Assembly (NCBI GenBank): GCA_001724265.1
Contig: MEDY01000223.1
Span: forward strand, 1 to 64,000
From: Rhizaria sp. SCN 62-66
Taxonomy: Eukaryota; Rhizaria, unplaced
DNA: 64,000 nt
Reading direction: 5' to 3'
Positions 41,169 through 53,460 of this stretch are shown one piece after another. The translations under genes and the position numbers were made by a program. Every line of letters begins with the position of its first letter. Position 1 is the stretch's first letter. The notes below the pieces were generated by a model. It ran no database searches and was not told where the DNA came from. It saw only the letters and a program-made list of their open reading frames with translations.

Positions 41169-44100
41169 TTATGCAGCAACGCGGCGGCCCTGCTCCGTGA
41201 CATCATCCTCATCGTCATCGTCGTTACCGTTGCCATCCTGGCCCTCTCTATCGCTGTCGCACTCAAGTGGCAAGTCGGCCGCGTAAAGCACCCGCTGCCG
41301 GGCCAGGTCGTAGCGGGTCTTGCGGTAGCGGTTGAGCCTCAGGCCGAGGATAAGCAGGACGATTCCGGCGAGCACGTTCGGTACCATGACACCGAGGATG
41401 ATTCCTAGCCGCATGTCGCCGATGTAGTCGTCCAGCACACCGACAAAGAGTGGGCCGACGGAGCTGACGAGCCCGGAGACGGAGACGGCCAGCGCCATAG
41501 CCATGCCGCGCACGCGCGGGGTGATGTTGGCATGGTTGCTGATGATCACGAAGAGCGGGCCAAACCACGACTCGCCCAGCAAGTACGCCACAAACAGAGA
41601 GCCCATCGTCGAGTACAGAGAAGACGAAAACATGACTGAGCCCAGAGTGAAGGGCGCAGACAACAGACAGCTCAGAGCGGAGACCATAGCGAACGGCACT
41701 AGGTCCATGAGCAGAGTCAGGTCACGCTGGTAGATAGACTCGTTGATGTGGAGCTTGAACCGTTCAGACGAAGATGTGGAGGACTGTGAGGCCGAGGACG
41801 GGAAGTTAAGCCGCCCCTGAGACGCGTCGCCATTGTCAGTACCCTTAGACTTGGTGTAGACGTAAGGGGCCGGACTGGGTAAGGGCATCGCTCCAGCAGC
41901 CATTGCGGCCGCATGCTTGCCCTTAGACAGGCCACTTACACCGTTCTCACCCTGATCCTGCCCCTGCTGCTGCTGCTGCTGCTGGAGCTCAGTCGTGTTG
42001 AGCGTTAGCCCAGACACGGAGTTAATAAGCCCCCCTCTAGTCTTGTTTCCCTTACTGTTCTTGGGGGTGTTGCCGTTGATGTTGTCATGTGTGTAGTAAT
42101 CATCATCGTCAGCGTCAGACTCGATCAACAGCAGGCCAAACGTGTCGCTCTGAGTCCGGTGAGCCTTGTGGCCGTGGCCGTGACCGTGCTGATGCTGCTT
42201 CTTGTTAAGAGTATTGTTATTAACAGCATTACGACTTGCAATAGCACCATTCGCATCCTCAGCGGTGTCGGCACAGTTCCCAGCGGCAGAGTTCCCAGCG
42301 GCGTTGCTCATCGCGTTAGCGGGGGTGTTGGCAGCGTGCGTGAGCTTGAACGTCTCACGCTCAAGCAAAGCAGGTGTCAGCTTCACCACCTGAGCGCCGC
42401 CGTTAGAAACAGCGTTTGCATTGATAGTCGTGTTGTTAGACGCACGCGACGACTTGCCCCCCTTAGACTTGACACTTACATTGTTGCCATTATCGCTACC
42501 GCCAGAAGAAGCAGCCAACAGCGGATCATTCAGCGAGAAATTAGCACTCTTAACCTCCGTAGCCTTCCGACTCCGCTGCGCCTGCGACTGAGACAGCCGC
42601 TTGTGATACCGGCTATTGTTGCTCAGAGAGCGCGGCAGGCCCAGTAGCGGCGGCGGCAGCTTCTGCACCGCGTCCTCCCCGTCTGCATCCCCGCGCTCGA
42701 TCGCGCGGCGCAGCTCGTTGACGCTGTCGCGGGCGGCGGCGCTGGTGGCCCGCGACCACCAGTCGCAGATGCGGCCGCCAAGAATCGCGCTCACAGTGCC
42801 GCCAATGCACACGACGACGGCGTTGAGGATGGCGTACTCCTTGCGCTGGTCGGGAAACTCACGCTTCAGATAGACCGGTAAGAAGGAGCCGAAGACGAGG
42901 CCGCCGATGAGGCGCAGACAGGTGGCCAGCAGCAGCAGCTTCATCGTCGTCGTGTGCACGGCGACGCCAACGCTGCCGCAGCGGGAGGAGCGGGCCGCTA
43001 CCGTGTCCTCCCAGGCAAAGGACAACGCTGACCGCGTGATGCGGCCCGTTTCCAGCTCGCGCTGCGCGATGGCGCTGGGAACGGTGGGAAAACGGGCAAG
43101 CTTCGTGCCAGCATTGGCCTCACTTGCAGCGTCACTGCTAGCATCACTGCTAATGGTGCTACTAATAGTGCCAATATTGCTAGAGCTGCTAGTAAGGGTG
43201 TTGTTCGTCAGCAAAGGAGGCTGGTAACTCTTGCTATTGCCGCTTTCATGGCCGCTGTCGTCGGCGTCCATGTTAGCAATCTCGGGAGCAGGAGCAGCAG
43301 TGATAGAGTTATTATTAATGTTGTTTGACCGAGTAACGGCAGCGGCAGCGGCGGCGGGGGCGGGGGCGGCGGGCTTGGGGGGCCTGGGCGGTTCACGAAT
43401 GATCAGCGTAAGCGGCACCAACAGACAGGCCGAGATCGACCCGACTAAATAGCACGCCTCGCGCCACCCGATGACGGACATGAGCATGAGTGAAAGCGAC
43501 GCAAGCGAGTACCCGACATAAACACCGCTGGAGAGCACACCGTTGGCGACACCGCGCTCCGCCGTGGAGAAATACGAGGCCAGGAGAGAGTATGCCAGCG
43601 GCGGGCAGAAGCCCTGGCCGAGGGCCTGGACGCCACGGGCCAGCAACACGTGCCAGAACGACTGGGAGAAACCCATGATCGCAGTGCCTGTGCTCCAGAC
43701 CGAGAGGCCGAGCGCGATGGCCCATTTCCGGTTGTGGTTGTCAGCAACGTATCCGGCGAGGGTCGTGGCGGCGGCGAAGAGCGCCATAAACGCGGGGCCC
43801 GTTAGCGTGCCGTACTGCGCACCCGTGAGGCCAAGGTCATCCTTCATGCTTTCGTGGGCGGCTTGCTCCGGGGTGAGGCCGTCGGTCGGCACGGCGTAGA
43901 GGAAGACAATGAAGTAGCGGATCATGATATTAGAGCTAGAGATGCAAAAAAGGACGACGAGCATGAGCCAGCGCACCCAACCCCAGGACTGGGCCTCGGA
44001 GACGAACATCGCGGCCGGGGTTGTCGTTGCTCCGGGCTTTGCGGCCACGGTGGCAGTGGACACAACGGGGGGCGGGGGGGAGCAAGTCATCGCTTTGAAG

Positions 44101-44258
44101 CCATCGTCGGTGGGGGGCGGCGCGGCGAAGGACGCTGTAGCATTGGGGTCGGAAAGAGAGGAGTATGAGCGGGAGGAGGACGGCTCAGCCGCGACCGCTG
44201 TGGCGGCGGCGGCGGCGGCGGCAGCTGAGGCGGGCTCAGGCTTGCGCTGTTTGCCCAT
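41169..44258 (-). CDS. Major facilitator superfamily transporter, Spinster-like
   Basis: A single-exon frame of 1029 residues, stop TAA. After about 90 low-complexity residues, TM1 follows (WVRWLMLVVLFCISSSNIMI). The loop 2-3 motif GYVADNHNRKWAIALGL and the region RGVQALGQGFCPPLAYSLLASYF-x-ERG are typical of MFS carriers of the Spinster/SLC63 type (lysosphingolipid or organic anion transport). The central loop between TM6 and TM7 is expanded by more than 300 residues of Asn/Ser/Thr/His-rich sequence, split around the TM7-8 segment. The C-terminal half resumes (MVSALSCLLSAPFTL, ILGVMVPNVLAGIVLLILGL). Substrate is unknown. It is divergent from the giant coiled-coil gene. Confidence 0.88.
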   Translation of the reverse strand: MGKQRKPEPASAAAAAAAATAVAAEPSSSRSYSSLSDPNATASFAAPPPTDDGFKAMTCSPPPPVVSTATVAAKPGATTTPAAMFVSEAQSWGWVRWLMLVVLFCISSSNIMIRYFIVFLYAVPTDGLTPEQAAHESMKDDLGLTGAQYGTLTGPAFMALFAAATTLAGYVADNHNRKWAIALGLSVWSTGTAIMGFSQSFWHVLLARGVQALGQGFCPPLAYSLLASYFSTAERGVANGVLSSGVYVGYSLASLSLMLMSVIGWREACYLVGSISACLLVPLTLIIREPPRPPKPAAPAPAAAAAAVTRSNNINNNSITAAPAPEIANMDADDSGHESGNSKSYQPPLLTNNTLTSSSSNIGTISSTISSDASSDAASEANAGTKLARFPTVPSAIAQRELETGRITRSALSFAWEDTVAARSSRCGSVGVAVHTTTMKLLLLATCLRLIGGLVFGSFLPVYLKREFPDQRKEYAILNAVVVCIGGTVSAILGGRICDWWSRATSAAARDSVNELRRAIERGDADGEDAVQKLPPPLLGLPRSLSNNSRYHKRLSQSQAQRSRKATEVKSANFSLNDPLLAASSGGSDNGNNVSVKSKGGKSSRASNNTTINANAVSNGGAQVVKLTPALLERETFKLTHAANTPANAMSNAAGNSAAGNCADTAEDANGAIASRNAVNNNTLNKKQHQHGHGHGHKAHRTQSDTFGLLLIESDADDDDYYTHDNINGNTPKNSKGNKTRGGLINSVSGLTLNTTELQQQQQQQGQDQGENGVSGLSKGKHAAAMAAGAMPLPSPAPYVYTKSKGTDNGDASQGRLNFPSSASQSSTSSSERFKLHINESIYQRDLTLLMDLVPFAMVSALSCLLSAPFTLGSVMFSSSLYSTMGSLFVAYLLGESWFGPLFVIISNHANITPRVRGMAMALAVSVSGLVSSVGPLFVGVLDDYIGDMRLGIILGVMVPNVLAGIVLLILGLRLNRYRKTRYDLARQRVLYAADLPLECDSDREGQDGNGNDDDDEDDVTEQGRRVAA

Positions 44259-45000
44259 ATGGTCGACTTGCGCGCAGGTCTAGCAGAGCGTAACTGTTTA
44301 CCTATGATGTAACTCTGTTTGAAAAGGTGGTGAAGCGACTATAATATACGGTGGCAAAATTTGATAAAGAATACTGTTGGTTGTGAGGCAGAAGTGGAGG
44401 TAATGCAAAGCCGGGGGAAAATCGGCGTGGGTAGGGAGACCGAAGGCGCGGAATAAGGTAGGATGTCACCTAGACATGTGTAAAATGAAGAAAGAAATTG
44501 AACCGCAAATACAACCAACATAAAGACTACGGGAAACCAACTTTCACTTTTAAACACGGAAGTTGTACGGAGATATTGTGTTGCGGAATTTCTCGCTCGC
44601 AGTGACAGCGACACCACGTCGTCCTCGACCACGAGGCGGTCACGCCAGTCTGCTCGGCCCGACCACAGGCTGCAAACAGACGATTGGCCCAGACTGACTC
44701 CCTCTCACCACTCATCCACAGTCTGAAAGGGGGAAAGTTGGGTTTCGATTCGCCGGGTCGATAAATTTTATTCTGATTGGTCTTGCTATCGTCTGTTGGA
44801 GGTGAAATTGAAAATTCAAACACCCGGCGCATGTTTATCTCTTTGTGTTTTATTCGTGGTTGTTTCCGAAGCTATTTGGTCTCATAGGACTCTCGTCTTG
44901 TCTGCTTCCCGCCCCTCTCTTGTTCATTGCTCCGTTGCGACCCCGAAAACGTGTCCCTCTCATCGCCTGTTTTTCCCCCGCCCTCTGTCTCCAATCACAG
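44259..45000. other. Divergent upstream region, MFS (-) and giant coiled-coil gene (+)
   Basis: 742 bases. The last part (pyrimidine-rich, ending CACAG at 45000) looks like a 3' splice site, so the plus-strand gene probably has a 5' UTR exon, or a short coding exon, here that I cannot place. Confidence 0.55.
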
Positions 45001-48000
45001 ATGTACGGCCACACGGGCCGCGAGTCCCTCGAGAAGGTCTAGCTCATTCGGCTCGAAACCCAACGCAACATCGACCTGATAGCCCGCAACCTCCGCGGCT
45101 CATCCCCGGCCTACCACCAGCCCCCGCCGTCGCAGCCGCTGTACTCGCCCTCGCAGACCTACTCCCCGCACCACCTTCCCTACGGCGGCGGCGGTGCGGG
45201 CGGCCACCACGCGCTATTCGCCGCGACCTCGCCTTCCGCCGGCCTCGCAGCCTCACACGGCCACGGCCACGGTCACGGTTTCGCTGCTTATGGGGGCGGC
45301 AACGGAGGGCATCACCCGCATCACCCCAACGCGGCCGGCATCCACGACGGCGCCCTTGTCGTTGTCTCTCCTTCCAACTCCAACAACAGCGGTAACGCCT
45401 ACCCCCTGGTGTTGAGCTCCTCAGACGCCGCCGCCGCCGCCGCCACCGCCGCCGCCGCTGCCGACGGACAGATGCAGTTGCAACGCACTCTTGACCAGGT
45501 CCTCGACAGGCTCAGCAACGTCGAGCGCGCCACCATCGCCAACAACAACAACAACAATAGCATTAACAATGCGGCGAACGCGAGTGTTGGTGCCAGTAAC
45601 CGGAGCGTTGCCGGCGGGAACAATAGCCTCGCGCCTTCAGACTCAACCCTCTCTCTAAACAACAACAACAACGGGGGTAATGCTAACAGTGCTGACACTT
45701 CTGCCGTGAGTCTGTTGCTGCAGCAGCACGACTCCAAACTCTCGAGCCACGACACCGCCATTGCCGCCGTCGCCGATAAAGCCGCCTCTGCCGCCGCCAC
45801 CGCCGACAAGGCCCTCTCGGGCGCTGAGAAGGCAGCCACATCGGCTGACGCCGCCGCCGCCACCGCTGCCACCGCCGCCGCCGCTGCTGACAAGGCTACT
45901 GCGAGTGCTGAGAGGGCAGTGGCCGGCCTGGACCGTGTCACTGGCACCGCCGACCGGGCTCTGACCCTCGCACAAGACTCACGCGTCACCACGGAACGCG
46001 CGCAGATGACTGCTGAGGCCGCGAAGTCGACTGCGGAGTCCGCGAAATCGACTGCTGAGTCAGCAAAGAGCTCGGCAGTGACCGCAACTAGTGCCGCGGA
46101 CAAGCTGCAGCAGACGGCCGAGGCCGCGAAACAGACTGCCGAGTCAGCAAAGTCGGGCTCCGAGGCCGCGAGAGCGACCGCTGAGTCAGCCAAGCAGACT
46201 GCTGAGTCAGCAAAAAGCACCGCCGAGTCTGCCCGCGTCGGTCTCGACGCGGCACGGTCAGCGGCCGACGCCTTCAAGGCCAGCTGCGAGAGCGCTAAGA
46301 GCGCCGCGGACACTGCCAAGTCGACCAGCGAGGCCGCGCGGGCCGCCGCGGACCTCGCCAAGGTGACGGCGGACGCGGCGGCGGCGGCAGCGGCAGAGGC
46401 CGGCAAAGCGGCCACGGGGGCGGTGGCCAGGGTCGCGGCGGTCGAGGCCGCGTTGGCTCTCGCCCCGGCTCAGCTCTCGGTGCTGGCAAACAAGATGGAC
46501 AATGTCGAGCGTCGACTCAGCGGCAATGGTAATCTCAGTAGCTACAATGGCGGCTACAACAACAACGATCTTAACGCCTCTGGGTACAACAGCCACCCCC
46601 ATCTGCAACAACAGCAGAACCACAGTCACAGTCTCGGGCACAGTCACTTCTCCCCTTTTGCCGCTCCCCCCACTGCTGGCGCAATGGCTATGGGTGGCTC
46701 TGCGAGCGACATGGCCAGCATCAACGCCGCTGTCGCCGCCGCTGTGGCCGCCGCGCTGGCCTCCCGAGACGGCGAAGTCGCCGCACTCAAGTCCCACGTG
46801 ACTGCGCTGTCGGCGTCTGTCTCCGCGCTCACAGAGGCCTCGGCCGCCGCGCAAGTGACCGTGGGCGGCCTCAAGGCCACGGTGGGGGCGCTCGAGGAGA
46901 CGGTGGGCAGCGCGGAAGTCAAGGCCGCCGCCGCGGAGGCCAAGGCCGCCGAGGCTGCTGCTGCCGCCGCCGCTGCTGAGGCCAAGGCTGCTGATGCTGA
47001 GGCCAAGGCCGCCGAGGCTGAGGCCAAGGCCGAAGCTGGCGTTCAGAAGGCCCGGGAGCAAGAGAGAGCGTTGCGTAGTGCGTTAGCAGACGCCCTCCGT
47101 GGCATCGCTGCTAGCGGCGGCAACAACAATAGCAACAACAATGGTCATATTGCTGAGTCAGCAAAGCCGGGAATGATGGCTATGGCTGACATCACGACGA
47201 TCGACGACGAGGCTGCGACGGTTATGGCGAGCAACGAAGCCTTCGCTGTGGTCGTCGAGTCGGCGCCTGTCTTGGCGATCCCCAGCAGCGACACCGCTGA
47301 CTCTGCTGCTGCTGGTATGGCCGTCGCTGATGACGACGAGTACAATTACTCGTTCGACCAGTCTATGCCAGTCCCTCTGCCTTCGACTAACAGCTCTAAG
47401 CCCGCCGCGACCACTGCTGTTGCTGCTGAGGCTGGGACTGAGACTGCTGTTGCGTCGAGTAGTGAAGCTATGGCTGCTGAGCTGGCTACTCTCCGCTCGC
47501 AGCTCAATTCCGCCACAAACGACCTCACCGCCCTCAAAACGTCCATGGGCTCGGTTCAATCCACCGTCGACTCGGTCCAGACCACTGTGGGCGCCGTGCA
47601 AGCGACTGTAGGCGCCCTCCAAGTGACCGTGGGTGAGGTCCAGGTGACCGTGGGCGAGCTGCAGGCGACTGTGAGCAGCCAGGCGGAGGTCGTAGAGGAC
47701 GTGTACCAGCGCCAGGGCGGGCAGGAGGACGCGCTGGCTAGTCAGGTGATGCTCTTTAGCTCGGATTTGCATGATCTTTACAACCAAGTCGGCCGTTTCC
47801 CGCCCAAGTCTACCAGCAACAACAACAACGCCTCGAACGGTAACGGCACCTCTGAGACAGAGACTGCTGCTGCTAAGCCTGAGTCGGATGCCTCTGAGAC
47901 TGCGACTGGCAAGCCTGAGGCTGGTAAGACGGAGGCCGAGACTGTTGCTGTGTCCGCGCTGACTCAGCGCGTGTCGAGACTCGAGGGCCAGCTCGCTCGT

Positions 48001-51000
48001 CTGGCTGCCACTACGGCCGCCGCCTCGGCCGCCGCCAGCGAGGCAATCGCGGCCGGCACCGCGGCCACCGAGGTCATCGCTGCCAGCAACAGCAACAACA
48101 ACAACAACAGCAACAGCAACCACAGCGGAACACATGAGGGTAAGCATGACTCTGCGTCGAGTACTCATGACGACGCGAGCGCCGCGAGTGCCGCTGAGAT
48201 GGCCTCCGCGGTGGCCACGGTGAGTGCCGCCTACGACTCTGCGGCCGTCTCGGCGCTCTCAGCCTCGCTGTCGTCCCTCAGCAACGTCGTCTCGGACCTC
48301 AGCGCCACGCTACACGCCCGCACCACAGCGCTTGAGACGGCGGCCACCGAGCTCGACTCGCGCACCGCCAGCCTAGAACAACTCCAGACCGCCGCCAAGG
48401 CCGCGGCTGAGGCCGACAAGGCTGCTGCCGAGGCCGAGGCCAAGGCTGAGAGTGAGGCTGAGATTGCGGTCACCATGAGCGTCGTCAATAGCGTTCTCGA
48501 GAAGGCCGAGGCTGCGTTTGAGCTCGCTAGCACCACCGCGGTGACTGTGGGCAAGCTCGAGGACGGCTTAACTTCCGTCCAGGGCGACCTAACTTCCGTC
48601 CAGAGTGGCTTGGCTTCCGAGGTTGAGTCCCTCAAGAGCAGCGTAGCTTCCCTCGAATTCCAGCTCGACGACGGCTTAACTTCCGCGCACAGCGCCCTAA
48701 CTTCCGCCGAGGACGCGCTCTACGCCGCGATCGACACCGTGCAGAGCGAGGCCGACGCCGCGATCGCGAAGCTCGCGGCGCAGTCCCGCGCCAGTGACGA
48801 GGCCGCGCGCGCCCGCATCGCCGCCGTTGCTGATTCGGCAGCGGCGTCCGCCACTGAGGCAGCGACGGCGGCCGTGGCTGCCGTGAGCGAGGAGCTGATG
48901 GAGGAGCTCGGCAAGGCCAACGCTGGACTGATGCAGACCTCGACCGACGTGGACACCTACGTCGCGGTCATCAAGGACCTCGCGGGCCGTGTCACCAAGA
49001 CGGAGCGCGTCGTCGAGGCCGGCAACGCGGCCTTCACGCTGTACGCCGAGAACAGCACGGCTCGCCACGAGGCCGCCGTCGCCGCCGCCGCCGCCGCCAC
49101 GGGCGCCGTGGCCGCCGCTCTGGCCGCTGCCACCGCCGCCAACGAGACTGCCGCAGAGGCTGCCGCTGAAGCTGCCGCTGCGAACGCCGCCACCGCGGCT
49201 GCCGAGGCCACTGCCGCTGCCGAGGCCGCCTCTGCTGCAGTGGCAGCTCTCTCTGCCACTGTCAACGACAACAAGGTTGTGACTGAGCAAGCGCTCGCGG
49301 ACTCGGCGGTGCGGGTAAGTACCCTCGAGGAGGGTCTAAGTACCCTGCTCACGGTCACCGAGGCCATCCCCGCCCTCACGGCCACAGTCGCCACCGTCGA
49401 GACTGCGGTCACCGCAGCGCAACACGCTGCCGAGTCAGCACAGCTCATTGCTGAGACCGCTCAGGCGACTGCCGAGACCGCTCAGCAGACTGCCGAGTCG
49501 GCGCAACAACTCGCCGACTCTGCCCAGGCCTCTGCCGACACCGCCCAGGCGACTGCGGACACCGCGCAGCAGCTCGCCGAGTCCGCCCAGACCGCGGCCG
49601 AGACGGCGCAAGCGGCGGCCGACTCTGCGCAACACTCCGCCGAGGCGGCCGCTGTGACCGGGAGCAAGACCCGCGGCGAGCTCGACTTGGTGGTTGACTC
49701 GGTCGCCGCTGTTGAGGGCGACGTCGCCAATCATGGCGAGGCCATCACCGTGCTCAACGGCACTGTCACGGCCTTCACGGCCACCGTGCAGGCCAGCGTC
49801 GGCGCGCTCAACGCATCGGTCGCGCGTTCGGTCGCCGAGGTCGACGCTAAGGCCACCACCATCGAGGGGGCGTTCGCGGCGGCCAGCGCGCAGTACAAGG
49901 AGATGGAGCAGAAAGTGGAGGTGGTGACGCTGGAGCAGCAGATGACGCGGCAGGAGTACCTCAAGGTGTTGGTCAAGCTCCGCTCGCAGGAAGAAGGCGG
50001 CGACCTGTCTCGCCGTGTCGAGGAGCTTGAATCGTCGATCCACCTCAACAACACCATGACCAGCGCGAACATCAACGCCGACGCCGCTGTGCCGCCCCAT
50101 CCCCGTGTTAGTGCCGTTGGTGGCACGAGTGCAGGCCTGCTTGCGATGCGTTCAGGCTCCCCGTTCCGTCCCCCGGCCTCCGCCCTCGCCGCCGCCGCCG
50201 CCGCTGCGAATGCTAATAATGCAAACGCTCTGTCTCACGGCGACGGCGGCAGAGTCGCGGCCAGCGAGCACCACCAGCAGCAGTCGCTGTCTGACTTGTC
50301 GTTCGTCGACGGCATCGTGACCACGCACAACGAGCTCACCGCCAACGCCGCCGGAACCGGCAGCAACGCCTACAATATCAATGGCAGCGGCAGTGGCGGC
50401 AATGGTAGCGCCACCAGTAGCATGGTTGGGGACATGCCGCTCACGCCGCGCCAGCAGCAGCAGGCGCAGCACCTCATGCAGCTTCAGCAGCAGTCCCAGC
50501 AGCAGCAGCAGCAGCAGTCTCACGTGATGCGGTCCCCGCTGCGTGCAACCATCGCTGCTGCGCGCGCCAACAGCAGCAACAACAACAGCGCGGCGTCGTC
50601 GTTCGTGCACTTCCCCATCGCGACCGACGCCGCCAACACGCACAGTGTTAGCAATGGTGACGTGACGGTGACTGATGTGCTTGAGCTGGCCAGTGAGGCC
50701 CTCAATAGGGCCAACGAGGCCGAGATGGCGCTCACCGCGTTCCAGGTATGTCTCAATAACTAAAATCAACGACTTCACATTAAACACATAACGATTCTAC
50801 TGTATGCCACTATTTTTACTCTAAATGCTACCTCTACATTTTGACTTTCATACTCACAATATTCCGTGTTATATCTCTCTGTTTGTAATGCCTATGAAGG
50901 CCGACGTCGAGGCCACTCTGGCCAAGCTCGCGGCCCAGAGCAAGGAGACTGTGGAGGAGACGGTGGCCCGTGTCACCGTGCTTGAGAACCGCATTGAGTC

Positions 51001-51809
51001 GGCTGAGACCCGCAGTGACGAGCTCGAGGACAAGATCGAGGCGCTTGCGGAGGAAAGTCAAGCCGCCATGAGTACCATGGGTTCCGCGAACAAGTTTACC
51101 CCGAAGCCCAAGTCCAAGAAGGATAGTAGCAACCTCGACGACGAGGATGAGGAGCTTGACGAGAGCCTCCCTGGCGCTGGCGCTGGCGCGGACGATGTAA
51201 GTGCCCGTCTAAGTGCCCTCGAGGCCCAGCTTGCGGACTCAGCTGCCCAGATCTCTGACGCAGCGGCCGAGCAGGTTGATATCCTCTCTCGTCTCGACGC
51301 CTATGACGTGCGGCTTGACTTCCTGACCTCTAGCACCACCGGCAACAACAACGACAACAACGCCCACAGCAGCAGCAGCAGCAGCAGCGCCGAGAGCAAC
51401 GGCCACTCGATTGTGGCTGTGACGATGCACGCGGCGACCGAGGCCCGTTTCGCTGAGATCGCCGGTGACATCGAGGGCCTTATCTCGGGCCTCGACTCAG
51501 TGACCGACCGGGCAGATGTGGCCCACAGCAAGGCCGAGGCCGCGCTGGCCAAGGCGGACGCCGCCGCGGCCGCTATCGCCGTCCACAAACAGCAGCAGCA
51601 GCAGCAGCAGCAGTCTAACAATAACAACAGCGCGAACAACAACTCTGACGAGGCTAACAAGAGTGTCCATGGGGATGATGAGAGCGGTCACAGTAAGATC
51701 GACTCTCTGTCCGAGCGGCTTAACTTCCTCGAAGACGACTGTGAGCAGCTCGGCCGCCGCGCTGCCGCCGCCGCCGAGGCCGCCGCGCTGGCGCAGTCGG
51801 CTGCCGCGT

Positions 51810-51841
<32 letters not shown>

Positions 51842-52366
51842 GGTGTCGCCGCTGTTGTGGAGGGGCTCGGCGGCAATGCGGCAACTGTGCTGGTCCGGCT
51901 TGAGGAGGCTGAGGCGGCGGTGAGCAAGCTTGAGGCGACTGTGACGGTCAACGACACGCTTCTCAATACGAGCGTCAGCAACGTCAACACAACCAGTGAT
52001 TCCAACGCGAACGCTGCGGCGAGTGCGAGTGAAATTAGTGGCGTTAAGGCTGAGTTGGCTGCTTTGCAGTCGAGCGTCACTGCCCAGTTGTCTCAAAGTC
52101 AGGCCGTGCTCGAGAGCGAGATCGCCGGCGTAAAGGTGACTGTGGGCGAAGTGGCCGGCAATGTGGAGCTGGTTTACGAAGAGCTGATGGAGGCCAAGGG
52201 GCGGCTTGACTTTGTATTTGGGGAGGTTGACGGTGTGAAGGGACACACGGGGTATGTGGGTGGTACTTACGACGCCGCCGCTGCGAACTATGACAACAAC
52301 AACGCTGACAGCGCTGATGAGATCAGCAACGGTGCGGCGGTTGAGGCCAAGCAGCATGCTGAGTAA
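45001..52366 (+). CDS. Giant Ala-rich coiled-coil protein, 2403 residues, TAG at codon 14
   Basis: Exons 45001-50745 and 50900-52366 join in phase 0 (intron gtatgt...gaag), stop TAA. The ATG at 45001 directly follows a strong acceptor, so an upstream exon may exist. Codon 14 (45040-45042) is TAG, followed in frame by LIRLETQRNIDLIARNL. Starting after the TAG would lose this segment. Residues 20-130 are Gly/His/Pro-rich. Most of the rest is heptad-like repeats, with runs of near-identical AESAKSTAESAKQT units (about 46010-46360) and AETAQQTAESAQQLADSAQ units (about 49430-49640), and VTVGELQATV-type repeats near 47560-47700. A long fibrous structural protein is likely. No motor or membrane domain was seen and the family is unknown. 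Confidence 0.82.
45040..45042 (+). other. In-frame TAG, codon 14 of giant coiled-coil gene
   Basis: Context is MYGHTGRESLEKV-TAG-LIRLETQRNID. The frame is open on both sides for the length of the exon. Confidence 0.8.
46010..46360 (+). repeat. Degenerate in-frame tandem repeats (AESAK units)
   Basis: Seven-residue units close to T-A-E-S-A-K-S repeat many times with drift, giving a continuous amphipathic helix. A second block with Q in place of K lies at about 49430-49640. Confidence 0.8.
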
Positions 52367-53435
52367 AGCTCAAGCTCAAGCTGAAATTACCAACAGTAAT
52401 ATCAAAGCCAAAAGCTAATCTTATCTCAGCAACTTGAAGCGATTGCTCCTCTCAGTCGGCCAATCAGCAACAGTGTTGTTCTTGACGTCGATTGATTTTT
52501 GATACCTAACACATGCCCTAAGCCCTGACTTGTTTGTATTTTGTTTCTTTTGTTTGTTTCCAAGGAAAGAACGTGAAAAGAATTCTTTCTTTTGATTTGT
52601 TTTTTCATATGACTTAAAAAGTCTACATGTAAAATATGTTTTTGTATACTTTGTTTTTTTCAAATTCGTTTTAATGATAGTTTGATCTGAAAAATGGGGG
52701 GAATTATGAGAGAGCTTGCTCGCTTTTGCAAACCTGCGCATATCAATGGCTTTAACAAACTGTTGGGATAATAATATGCTATGACGCTGATGCTGATATC
52801 ACTGCCTGCGACTGCTGCTGCGACTCTGACTGGTGCAACGACTAGCAAATGGCTTTGTATGTGCTACTTTGACAATAAAATACGTATACTTTGATTCATA
52901 TGCAGTCCTTCTATGATGAGTTTGTTAGACTTGTTGGCATCTCTGCGTTTATGCATCTGAGATCTGCTATATATCGGCCTTGCACTGGCCTCTGCAACCT
53001 TGACTTGTCTTTTGGTCCCTCGACGAGGCCAGGGTGGACAAAAGCCAATGCAGAGCCGTGTAGTCCGCGCGCCAACGACTTGAGCTGCGTTGTCTGGAAC
53101 AGCGCGGCGATTTTGTGTATTAATTTATTCGTATAGATGCATGTATAGGCTTGCGCTTATCTAATGTGATGATTTAGTGCGTGTTCGCTTGGCGCCTGTC
53201 GAGACTCTCGGCGCCTGCCTTTCCTCAACTGTTACGCTCTCAAATTTCCGTCAACCAAGATATCGTCATTATCAAGAGAACAAAACATTCAATTCTATTT
53301 GTTTTTATAATATCATATTTAGTCTTCTAAATTACATGCTTAAATCATCATTTTTTTAATCGCCCTCTTCACTCACTCTCGCCCTCTTGCCTGCACTCTA
53401 ATGAACACCATCGGCCCAGAGACCAACGAAGGGCA
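52367..53435. other. Intergenic region upstream of ALG14
   Basis: 1.07 kb, AT-rich, without a convincing gene. A short upstream frame at 53401-53460 overlaps the ALG14 start and is listed separately. Confidence 0.6.
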
Positions 53436-53460
53436 ATGCCAGCGTGGTTTCTGCTATTGA
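53401..53460 (+). other. Upstream ORF overlapping the ALG14 start
   Basis: ATG at 53401 opens a 19-codon frame ending in TGA at 53458-53460, overlapping the ALG14 ATG (53436) in another frame. If it is in the mRNA it could reduce ALG14 translation. The transcription start is unknown. Confidence 0.5.

Noticed and set aside
44740-44765. GGGTTTCGATTC resembling a tRNA T-arm
   Set aside because: No A-box, anticodon stem or acceptor stem found nearby.
52891-53136. Short plus-strand frame beginning MIHMQSFYDEF
   Set aside because: No coding bias, no recognisable motif and AT-rich surroundings; probably chance.
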